DNA from: Hyphomicrobiales bacterium
GTDB lineage: Bacteria; Pseudomonadota; Alphaproteobacteria; Rhizobiales; Rhizobiaceae
Reading direction: 5' to 3'
Assembly: GCA_900465685.1 (NCBI GenBank)
Contig: UEGR01000021.1
Span: forward strand, 36,302 to 100,301
Length of the DNA stretch: 64,000 nucleotides
Shown here: piece by piece, positions 57,636 to 64,000 of the stretch
Layout of the letters: each line of letters starts with the position of its first letter
Numbering within the stretch: the stretch's first letter is position 1
The notes under the pieces: generated by a model
Seen by the model: the letters and a program-made list of their open reading frames with translations, nothing else
Database searches by the model: none
Told to the model about the DNA's origin: nothing
Translations under genes and position numbers: made by a program

Positions 57636-57827
57636 ATGAGCGGTTTCGAAGAAGATGCGATAAAGCCACGTGACAGCGCGGTGCTCAGCGAAGATGAACT
57701 GTCGCTGCTTTCGGTCGCAGAGATCGATCAGCGCATTGTCTTGTTGCAATCGGAAATCGAGCGACTGAAAACCCAGAGACTGAAAAAAGGCGACAGCCGT
57801 GCTGCGGCCGAAGCCCTGTTTCGCTAG
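57636..57827 (+). CDS. DUF1192-family small protein
   Basis: Protein of 63 residues with the family core LSVAEIDQRIVLLQSEIERLK, a short helical hairpin or coiled coil. GGAGGAAGG is directly before the ATG. It lies between divergent/adjacent unrelated genes and has no known function. Confidence 0.85.
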   Translation: MSGFEEDAIKPRDSAVLSEDELSLLSVAEIDQRIVLLQSEIERLKTQRLKKGDSRAAAEALFR

Positions 57828-58014
57828 AATAGAAGCCTCCGGGCTTTGCCGGTTCGATAAGCCCTGACAGAGCTGAAGCGGCTTCAATCCGATCACACAT
57901 ATTGAAGCCGCCTCAACCAGACCACACCCCTTGATGCCCATCGAAAGCCGCATAAGGCGGCTTCAGCCAGTTTCCGGGCATTCATCCACGGGGCAATCAC
58001 ATAGGAATGTCGTT

Positions 58015-59253
58015 GTGCGCGTTTACATTCAGGTCCTGTCCCTTCTCTGTGGTACAGCCTTTCTCCTGATGGCATCGGGTCTACACGGGTTGCTCCTGCC
58101 CTTGCGTGGTGGCGCCGAAGGCTTTTCGGTCGCATCGCTCGGCATGCTGGGCACCACCTGGGCAGGCGGCTTCGTGGCGGGTTGCCTCTTCGCCCCGCGC
58201 CTTGTGCGCCGTGTCGGCCATGTGCGCGCCTTCGGCTGTTTCGCAGCATCGGCGGCAGTCATTGCGCTTCTTTCCGGCATCTTCGTAGACGCAACCATAT
58301 GGGTCATCCTGCGCGCCTTCACCGGCTTCTCAATGGCGGGCGCCTTCATGGTCATCGAAAGCTGGCTCAACGAACGCGCCACCAATGAATCACGCGGCAA
58401 GATCTTCGGCCTCTATATGATGGTCAATTACGGGGCCACCATGTCCGGCCAGATGCTGGTCGCAGGCGGTGATGTGCATTCCGACCACCTGTTCATGATC
58501 TGCGGCATTCTCTTCTGCCTCGCGCTCATTCCAACCGCTATTTCCACGGCCGTCAGCCCGCGACCGCTCACCGAAGTCCAGCTTGATCTCAAGGCGCTTT
58601 ACCGCAACTCGCCTGCCGCCTTCGTCGGCTGCATATTGATCGGCATTGCCAATGGCGCATGGGGCACGCTCGGGGCTGTCTTTGGCGCGAAATCCGGCAT
58701 ATCGACCACCGAAATCGCTCTCATGGTCAGCGTGACCATCGCTGCGGGCGCTTTGATGCAGATCCCTATCGGACGTATTTCCGATCTGGTGGATCGCCGT
58801 TTTGTGCTGGCAGGCGTCGCAGCGCTGGCCGCTTTCGTCGGTCTGATCGCATTTCTCGTCGGACCATCAAGCGGGCCGGTCATCATCGTCATGACAGGCT
58901 GCTACGGCGCGCTTGCCTATGCGCTCTATCCCGTTGCCGTTGCTCATGCCAATGACCATGCAACGGCGGAAAGCTTTGTGAAGGTTTCCAGCGGCCTGCT
59001 GCTGCTTTACGGCTTCGGCACCATGCTCGGGCCGCTTCTGGCCGCTGCCGCCATGGATATATTCTGGCCATCCGGGCTCTTTGCCATCACCATGCTGGCG
59101 CATATTTCCATTACCGGATACGCGCTGTTCCGCTCGCGCCAGCGTGCCGCTGTGCCGAAAGAAGAAAAAGATCAGTTTAAGAGCATGCCTTCCGAACGTG
59201 GTGCAACGCCGGAAGCGATGAACCTCGATCCGAGAGCTGAAGCAGAAAGCTGA
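58015..59253 (+). CDS. MFS transporter
   Basis: Twelve-helix major facilitator of 412 residues. Loop 2-3 signature GGFVAGCLFAPRLVRRVGHVR is clear, as are paired helices such as VILRAFTGFSMAGAFMVIES and QIPIGRISDLVDRRFVLAGV (loop 8-9). It resembles the YcaD-like group; substrate unknown. The GTG at 58015 is chosen, with AGGA eight bases upstream; a frame to 57931 would add a hydrophilic tail with no site. The C-terminal tail of about 40 residues is polar. Confidence 0.88.
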   Translation: MRVYIQVLSLLCGTAFLLMASGLHGLLLPLRGGAEGFSVASLGMLGTTWAGGFVAGCLFAPRLVRRVGHVRAFGCFAASAAVIALLSGIFVDATIWVILRAFTGFSMAGAFMVIESWLNERATNESRGKIFGLYMMVNYGATMSGQMLVAGGDVHSDHLFMICGILFCLALIPTAISTAVSPRPLTEVQLDLKALYRNSPAAFVGCILIGIANGAWGTLGAVFGAKSGISTTEIALMVSVTIAAGALMQIPIGRISDLVDRRFVLAGVAALAAFVGLIAFLVGPSSGPVIIVMTGCYGALAYALYPVAVAHANDHATAESFVKVSSGLLLLYGFGTMLGPLLAAAAMDIFWPSGLFAITMLAHISITGYALFRSRQRAAVPKEEKDQFKSMPSERGATPEAMNLDPRAEAES

Positions 59254-59538
59254 TGTGACAGGTCAGGTCGCCAGACGCGCGAGAGCATGAAGGCGCTGAA
59301 AATACGCTGATAAAAATATATGAATCAGAATGTTTGGCGGCTGAGGCACAGCCGCCAACTACAGCCCCAGATACAGCCATCAAAAGCCCAACCGCCATTC
59401 GACCGTTCTGGCCGAGATGCTTAATGCGATATCAGGGCAGCAACACCCGGCTTTCGCCGGTCTGTTCCACGTCCGATATGAAATGGCTTGAAGCGCCTTT
59501 GCGGCTTTCCCTGTTTGTGCGCCCGGCGGGCGCTAGCG
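59254..59538. other. MFS / DUF465 intergenic region
   Basis: About 285 bp between convergent genes. Contains a short hairpin ggcggctgaggcacagccgcc at 59336-59356. No gene seen; frames here lack ribosome-binding sites. Confidence 0.45.
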
Positions 59539-59721
59539 TCAGTGACGCGTTACCTGAGATCTAAGCTTCTCAATCTGGTCCTTCAGCATAAGCTTCTTGC
59601 GCTTGAGAGACGCGACGTGAAGATCATCCATTGCCGGTGACGCCAAAGCATCGGAAATTTCCTGCTCCAGAGCGCCGTGCTTCTTTTCAAGCGTGGCAAG
59701 ATGGGACTCGATAGCCATCAT
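59539..59721 (-). CDS. DUF465 (YdcH-like) small protein 1
   Basis: Protein of 60 residues with the DUF465 helix-turn-helix-like core: SHLATLEKKHGALEQEISDA, then HVASLKRKKLMLKDQIEKLR. The family forms short antiparallel helices of unknown role. AAGGAG precedes two adjacent ATGs (59721 and 59718). It is transcribed away from a second DUF465 gene, 356 bp to the right. Confidence 0.85.
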   Translation of the reverse strand: MMAIESHLATLEKKHGALEQEISDALASPAMDDLHVASLKRKKLMLKDQIEKLRSQVTRH

Positions 59722-60077
59722 CAGTTCTCCTTGGTTGATTTCCACACAATAATGGAACAGCCAGACCAACCTCCGTGGCAGGTGCTGTTGCTCCATTTGC
59801 TCAACTGCATGAACGCCCGGCACACCTCCTGTTTATCCGGGCCAGACACACAGTCCCGGCTGTCAGGGACGCGGTTTTGATTTGTCGCCTTCGACAGCCG
59901 CTATCCATGACAGAACCATGACAGTTTGGCATGAGTTTGGTGCAAAGTCGATTTTGTCGTGGTAGCATTTTCCAATCGCGAAAAATGTGATAAGGGCTTG
60001 CCCGAAACGGGCTTGTGACGTGCCTTGACCAAGGTTCGACGCAGCCCGTAAAACTATTCAACAGAATGGGGTTCCGC
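59722..60077. other. Region between the two DUF465 genes
   Basis: About 356 bp between divergent genes. It contains a gcccg-aaac-gggc hairpin (60000-60013) and repeated catgacag words (59907-59924). No small gene is supported. Promoters for both DUF465 genes are expected. Confidence 0.45.
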
Positions 60078-60281
60078 ATGTCCGATCAGGAACAGGCCGA
60101 GATCAGGTTGGCCGTCGCACGTCTGAAACAGGAACACGCGGATTTCGATGCAGCCATCAATGCGATGATAGCTGTCGGCTGCGACCAGTTGCGCGTCCAG
60201 CGCATGAAGAAGAAAAAACTCGCAATCAAGGACAAGCTTCAGGAAATGGAAGATCAGGTCATTCCTGACATCATTGCCTGA
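60078..60281 (+). CDS. DUF465 (YdcH-like) small protein 2
   Basis: Protein of 67 residues with the same two-helix pattern as its neighbour: ARLKQEHADFDAAINAMIAV and CDQLRVQRMKKKKLAIKDKL. Start at 60078 follows a weak GGGG site. Two DUF465 paralogues head-to-head point to a local duplication; purE follows on the same strand after a terminator. Confidence 0.85.
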   Translation: MSDQEQAEIRLAVARLKQEHADFDAAINAMIAVGCDQLRVQRMKKKKLAIKDKLQEMEDQVIPDIIA

Positions 60282-60299
60282 TTGCGTCTCATATTGAAA

Positions 60300-60326
60300 A
60301 CAAAGCCGGGGTTCGCCCGGCTTTAT
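60300..60326 (+). terminator. Terminator of DUF465 gene 2
   Basis: aaagccggg-gttcg-cccggcttt, followed by atcattttt. Confidence 0.8.
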
Positions 60327-60384
60327 CATTTTTATCCACGCAACATCTCATCCGCGAACGCATGAAACAGAGCAGGACAGATCA

Positions 60385-60879
60385 ATGAGCGTTACAGCCG
60401 ACGTCGCCATTATCATGGGCAGCCAATCTGATTGGGAAACCATGCGCCATGCCGCAGACACGCTGGAGGCGCTGGGTATCGGCTTCGACGCCCGTATCGT
60501 TTCCGCTCATCGCACGCCGGACCGGCTGGTCGCTTTCGCCAAGGGCGCGAAGGCTGAAGGCTTCAAGGTCGTGATCGCCGGTGCAGGCGGCGCGGCGCAT
60601 CTTCCCGGCATGACCGCCGCCATGACGCCCCTGCCCGTCTTCGGCGTACCGGTCCAGTCGAAGACGATGTCGGGACAGGACTCGCTCCTGTCCATCGTGC
60701 AGATGCCTGCCGGCATCCCCGTCGGCACGCTGGCCATTGGACGCGCCGGCGCCGTCAATGCCGCCCTGCTCGCCGCTGCCGTTCTGGCGCTCCACGACGA
60801 CGCCCTTGCCGCACGTCTCGATGAGTGGCGTAGCGCCCAGACCGAGAGCGTGGCTGAACGTCCTACCAATGAGGTCTGA
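60385..60879 (+). CDS. purE: N5-carboxyaminoimidazole ribonucleotide mutase PurE
   Basis: Converts N5-CAIR to CAIR in purine synthesis; 164 residues. Class I PurE motifs: [36 protein letters not shown] with the catalytic histidine, and [17 protein letters not shown]. It sits one base before purK (TGA-t-ATG), so the two are co-translated. Confidence 0.97.
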   Translation: MSVTADVAIIMGSQSDWETMRHAADTLEALGIGFDARIVSAHRTPDRLVAFAKGAKAEGFKVVIAGAGGAAHLPGMTAAMTPLPVFGVPVQSKTMSGQDSLLSIVQMPAGIPVGTLAIGRAGAVNAALLAAAVLALHDDALAARLDEWRSAQTESVAERPTNEV

Positions 60880-60880
60880 T

Positions 60881-61969
60881 ATGGAAAAATCCGCACTTCA
60901 ATCCGGAGCGACGATCGGCATCATCGGCGGCGGACAGCTGGGCCGCATGCTCGCCATGGCCGCCGCACGCCTCGGCTTCCAGACGGTCATTCTCGAACCG
61001 CAGGCAGATTGCCCGGCGGCGCAGGTGGCAAACCGCCAGATCGTGGCAGCCTATGACGATCCAAAAGCACTGGCCGAACTCGCCGCTGCGTCAGACGTTA
61101 TCACCTATGAATTCGAAAACGTGCCGGTCAGCGCCGCCGACAAGCTCGCCGAGACCGCAATTGTTTTACCGCCGCCGGCAGCGCTTGAAATCTCGCAGGA
61201 TCGCTTCAACGAAAAGCAGTTCCTCAACGAAAGCGGCATTGAAACCGCGCCATGGCGTTTGGTTGACGATGAGGAAACGCTGATCGCAGCGCTCGGTGCG
61301 CTCGGCGAACGCGGCATCCTCAAGACCCGCCGCCTCGGCTATGACGGCAAGGGACAGGTGCGCCTGACATCGCTGGACGAAACCGCGGCCCATGACGCGC
61401 TGGTCGCCATCAACAACGCCCCGGCCATCCTCGAAGGTTTTGTCGATTTCGAACGTGAAGTCTCGGTCATTGCCGCCCGTGACCGCAGCGGCAATGTCGC
61501 CATCTACGACATTGCCGAAAACGTGCATAAGGACGGCATTCTCTCGACATCGACCGTTCCTGCCCACATCACCGCACAGACGGCTGATGCTGCGCGGCAG
61601 GCCGCAGAGAAGCTCTTGCACGCACTCGATTATGTCGGCGTTCTGGGACTTGAATTCTTCGTCTTGAAGGATGGCTCGCTGCTCGCCAATGAATTTGCGC
61701 CACGCGTGCACAATTCCGGCCACTGGACGGAAGCCGCCTGCGCAATCTCGCAGTTTGAACAGCATATCCGTGCGGTTGCCGGACTGCCGCTTGGCAATAC
61801 GGACAGGCATTCCGATTGCGTGATGGAAAACCTGATCGGCAATGATGTCGACAAGGTGCCAGCGATTCTCTTGGAACCCAATGCCGTGCTGCATCTCTAC
61901 GGCAAAAAGGAAGCCCGCGAAGGCCGGAAAATGGGCCATGTGACCCATATCAAGCCCCGCGCGAGCTAA
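60881..61969 (+). CDS. purK: N5-carboxyaminoimidazole ribonucleotide synthase PurK
   Basis: ATP-grasp enzyme of 362 residues that carboxylates AIR with bicarbonate to give N5-CAIR, the substrate of PurE. N-terminal TIGIIGGGQLGRMLAMAAAR, then YEFENVP, ILKTRRLGYDGKGQ and EFAPRVHNSGHWTEAAC motifs are present. The start at 60881 overlaps the purE end region; GAGG is seven bases upstream. Longer frames from 60737 run within purE and are not used. Confidence 0.97.
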   Translation: MEKSALQSGATIGIIGGGQLGRMLAMAAARLGFQTVILEPQADCPAAQVANRQIVAAYDDPKALAELAAASDVITYEFENVPVSAADKLAETAIVLPPPAALEISQDRFNEKQFLNESGIETAPWRLVDDEETLIAALGALGERGILKTRRLGYDGKGQVRLTSLDETAAHDALVAINNAPAILEGFVDFEREVSVIAARDRSGNVAIYDIAENVHKDGILSTSTVPAHITAQTADAARQAAEKLLHALDYVGVLGLEFFVLKDGSLLANEFAPRVHNSGHWTEAACAISQFEQHIRAVAGLPLGNTDRHSDCVMENLIGNDVDKVPAILLEPNAVLHLYGKKEAREGRKMGHVTHIKPRAS

Positions 61970-62058
61970 GCTTTGTCGGGAATCTTGACGATTCCCGATG
62001 ACTCCGCCGTCTGCGACAAGATTTTCGGCCCCTCACCCGTGAATCTGCCGCGCAGGAG

Positions 62059-62087
62059 TTGACATTTACCCGAAACCTTGTGTATTT
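62059..62087 (+). promoter_or_regulatory. Promoter candidate for rpmJ
   Basis: TTGACA (62059-62064) with a 16-base spacer to TGTATT (62081-62086). A leader of about 110 nt precedes rpmJ and contains a GCGCC-ttg-GGCGC hairpin followed by TGTTTTT (62132-62151), which looks like a small attenuator. Confidence 0.6.
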
Positions 62088-62203
62088 CGGCCAACCCTTC
62101 AGGCACATATACCGTGTCTGTAATCAATTGGCGCCTTGGGCGCTGTTTTTATGAAGCCCGGCGGCGTGTTCATGTCGATGGGCCAACCAGACCGGTGATT
62201 GAC

Positions 62204-62329
62204 ATGAAGATCAAGAACTCGCTTAAAGCGCTTAAGGGCCGTCATCGCGACTGCCAGCTGGTCCGCCGCAAGGGCCGCGTTTACATCATCAATAAGACTG
62301 CTCCGCGCTACAAGGCTCGTCAGGGCTAA
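62204..62329 (+). CDS. rpmJ: Ribosomal protein bL36
   Basis: Protein of 41 residues, [20 protein letters not shown] at the start and ending [15 protein letters not shown]. It has one cysteine and lacks the C-C-C-H zinc ribbon of the classical 37-residue form, so it is the zinc-independent type. GGTGATTGAC precedes the ATG. The frame to 62078 has no better site. Confidence 0.93.
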
Positions 62330-62378
62330 TCTTATTTTTGATTTTGCATTTGACGTTCCGCCGTGCATAGGGAAATCT

Positions 62379-63089
62379 ATGCATATGCGGAACGTTTTTG
62401 CATGTCTGAAGATTTTTGCGACGGTTGCCGCATTCGGTGCGGCGACATTGTTTGTCGACGGCGCACGCGCCGAGATGACGCCTGATAAGGCGCCTTTGAA
62501 TTCCCCGCTGATCGCTCCGCTCACGCCCGTGCAAATTGGCGCAGACAGCGAGCAGAAGCCAGATTCGACGCAGCCAGCCCCTGCCAAAGCTGCCGAGCCC
62601 CAGACGCCGGAAGAGCGCCTCGACAAGCTGTTTGCCGAATTGCGCAAAACGCCGGACGAAGCCAAGGCACGGCGCATTGCTTCGCAGATCAATACGCTCT
62701 GGTCGCAATCCGGCAGCGCTACGATTGACCTTCTGGTGCAATGGGCCAATGCTGCCCTGCTCGAACGTCGCTATGCGTCGGCGCTTGATTTCCTGAATGA
62801 AGCCATCGCTCTCAATCCGGATTATGCTGAAGCATGGAATCGCCGTGCGACCGTCTATTTCCTGCAAAAAGACTATGCCCACGCCATGTACGACATCAAT
62901 CGTACGCTTGAGCTGGAGCCGCGCCATTACGGTGCCCTGACGGGCATGGCGGCCATTCTGCGCGCCCGTGGTCTCAAGGAGCAGGCGATGAAGGCTTACG
63001 AGCAGGCGCTGATCGTTTATCCGATGATGCGCGATGCCCAGAAGAGCTTCAACGACCTCGCCGACGAGCTGGCCGACACCCGCACCTGA
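62379..63089 (+). CDS. Secreted TPR protein
   Basis: Protein of 236 residues with an N-terminal signal (NVFACLKIFATVAAFGAATL, cleaved near ARA/EM), a proline-rich linker and TPR helices (ASALDFLNEAIALNPDYAEA, AHAMYDINRTLELEPRHYGA, EQAMKAYEQALIVYPMMRDA). It should act as a protein-binding scaffold in the envelope. AGGGA five bases before the ATG. Function unknown. Confidence 0.88.
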   Translation: MHMRNVFACLKIFATVAAFGAATLFVDGARAEMTPDKAPLNSPLIAPLTPVQIGADSEQKPDSTQPAPAKAAEPQTPEERLDKLFAELRKTPDEAKARRIASQINTLWSQSGSATIDLLVQWANAALLERRYASALDFLNEAIALNPDYAEAWNRRATVYFLQKDYAHAMYDINRTLELEPRHYGALTGMAAILRARGLKEQAMKAYEQALIVYPMMRDAQKSFNDLADELADTRT

Positions 63090-63200
63090 CACTGCAAGTT
63101 GCATTCTTCGTGATGCCGGTCTGCAACGAGCAGTTTGCTCCGCTCCGGTACTCGAAAATCACTCGTTTCGTCACGGCCTGACGAATTTGCAACTGTAGTG
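63090..63200. repeat. Imperfect palindrome of about 110 bp after the TPR gene
   Basis: Outer arms cactgcaagttgcattcttcgt (63090-63111) and acgaatttgcaactgtagtg (63181-63200) are imperfectly complementary. The interior has further partial symmetry. It is unlike the CCGAAAA family. The length recalls the palindromic Bru-RS elements of Brucella (about 103 bp), but I cannot confirm identity. Confidence 0.45.
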
Positions 63201-63228
63201 CTGATCTGCAAACAGAACTATCCCACAA

Positions 63229-63258
63229 AGCAAAACGCGCCCCGAAAGGAGCGCGTTT
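63229..63258. terminator. Terminator between TPR gene and pyk
   Basis: aaaacgcgc-cccgaaagga-gcgcgttttt with T-runs on both strands, between convergent genes. Confidence 0.75.
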
Positions 63259-63313
63259 TTCGAACTTATGCGGATGAGCACCCGAAACTGGATGAGATTC
63301 GGGATGATGGTGT

Positions 63314-63416
63314 GCCGAAAATGGTGGGGCTTTGAGACCCGGAGCGGAATGTACTTAACGTACATGAGCACCGGAAGCTCAAAGGCGCGCCATTTGCAGG
63401 CCACCAGAGCCCGAAT
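63314..63416. repeat. Long palindromic repeat (family 2), full copy
   Basis: gccgaaaatggtggggctttgag, acccggagcggaatgtactt, a 5-base loop (aacgt), acatgagcaccggaagctc, aaaggcgcgccatttgcagg, then ccaccagagcccgaat. Outer arms (aaaatggtggggctttgag vs ctcaaaggcgcgccatttg) and inner arms are largely self-complementary, giving a long hairpin of about 100 bp. It is the uninterrupted form of the repeat at 6377. Confidence 0.7.
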
Positions 63417-63425
63417 ATCGCCAGT

Positions 63426-64000
63426 TTAGACGCCGGACTTGCCGTCCGCGCCGATATAGGCGATGCGCAGCATGTTGGTCGCGCCTGGCGTACCGAAAGG
63501 CACACCGGCGGTGATGATGATGCGCGAACCGGCCTTGCCGAATTCTTCTTCGAAGACGATCTGGCAGGCGTGGTCGACCATGTCTTCCAGATCATGCGCA
63601 TCGGCGGTCACGACGCAATGCAGGCCCCAGACGAGCGAAAGCTTGCGGGCGGTATCGACGACGGGCGACAGCGCGATGATCGGCGTGCGTGGACGCTCGC
63701 GGGCGGCACGAAGGCCAGTGGTACCGGAAGCCGTGTAGGTCACGATGGCCGACAGCTTCAGCGTTTCGGCGATCTGGCGGGCTGCGAGCGAAATCGCATC
63801 GGCGCCGGTTGGCTCAGGTGCTGCACGCTGCGCATCGATGATGGTCGAATAGGTCTGTTCCTGCTCAACCTGCTCGGCAATGCGGTTCATGGTGGCGACC
63901 GCTTCGACCGGATACTGGCCCGATGCGGATTCAGCCGAAAGCATGATGGCATCCGCGCCTTCGAACACAGCCGTTGCAACGTCCGACACTTCGGCGCGGG
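63426..64000 (-). CDS. pyk: Pyruvate kinase, C-terminal part
   Basis: The 3' end of a gene running off the right edge; 191 residues visible, open to base 64000. It starts inside the TIM barrel with the [30 protein letters not shown] signature. The C-terminal domain follows ([24 protein letters not shown] strand, here [19 protein letters not shown]), then [24 protein letters not shown]. It converts phosphoenolpyruvate and ADP to pyruvate and ATP. The GTG at 63989 is internal, not the start. Confidence 0.96.
   Translation of the reverse strand, partial: RAEVSDVATAVFEGADAIMLSAESASGQYPVEAVATMNRIAEQVEQEQTYSTIIDAQRAAPEPTGADAISLAARQIAETLKLSAIVTYTASGTTGLRAARERPRTPIIALSPVVDTARKLSLVWGLHCVVTADAHDLEDMVDHACQIVFEEEFGKAGSRIIITAGVPFGTPGATNMLRIAYIGADGKSGV

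Overview
The window looks like chromosomal core genome of a Brucella/Ochrobactrum-type alphaproteobacterium (Hyphomicrobiales, Brucellaceae). This rests on gene order, on protein sequences close to what I remember for Brucella, on cell-cycle proteins restricted to Alphaproteobacteria (RcdA/DUF1465 and TrcR/DUF1013), on an alphaproteobacterial 6S RNA beside zapA, and on short palindromic intergenic repeats of the kind known from Brucella and rhizobia. Species level is not resolved. I saw no tRNA, rRNA, CRISPR, prophage, insertion sequence or plasmid gene.

Layout. 1-7 kb: the 3' end of rpoH, a divergent rhodanese/ftrA pair, a signal-peptide inorganic pyrophosphatase, a large membrane-anchored hypothetical protein, and purA. 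6.4-10.2 kb: a repeat-filled gap, then a serine block on the minus strand (serC with a structured leader, serA, and a GNAT acetyltransferase). 10.3-12 kb: two tandem outer-membrane beta-barrel proteins. 12-24 kb: a long minus-strand envelope cluster, in transcription order tolQ-tolR-tolA-tolB-pal-cpoB-tilS-ftsH-glmM. 24-27.6 kb: ruvC-ruvA-ruvB-ybgC and the ClpXP adaptor rcdA. 27.9-33.3 kb: a candidate small RNA, an OpgC-type acyltransferase, a divergent ThiE-like protein, a Sel1-repeat protein, efp and suhB.

33.4-43.2 kb: an orphan MotA/MotB-like membrane pair, an ABC exporter, rpmE, yebC, a GntR regulator, ymdB-like, the folate enzyme ygfA, an SRPBCC membrane protein, 6S RNA, and the zapA/DUF4164 pair. 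In that pair zapA appears to start at ATA. 43.5-51.3 kb: a plus-strand central-carbon cluster tkt-gap-(glycolipid-binding domain protein)-pgk, then a periplasmic PQQ-type sugar dehydrogenase on the opposite strand, then class I fba. 51.6-55.5 kb: prpE, a short-chain dehydrogenase, a DUF1127-like small protein and a YafY/WYL regulator. 55.5-64 kb: trcR, a quinone oxidoreductase, DUF1192, an MFS transporter, two DUF465 proteins, purE-purK, rpmJ, a TPR protein and the 3' part of pyk.

How the genes fit together. Most are housekeeping: envelope integrity (Tol-Pal, FtsH, GlmM), recombination (RuvABC), cell cycle (RcdA, TrcR, ZapA), glycolysis/gluconeogenesis (Tkt, Gap, Pgk, Fba, Pyk), serine and purine synthesis. 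I found no complete new defence or mobile system. The points most worth a second look are the zapA start, a structured RNA candidate at 27.9 kb, the orphan MotA/MotB-like pair, a palindromic repeat inserted in the loop of another repeat at 6.4 kb, the serC leader, and an in-frame 15-bp minisatellite in tilS.
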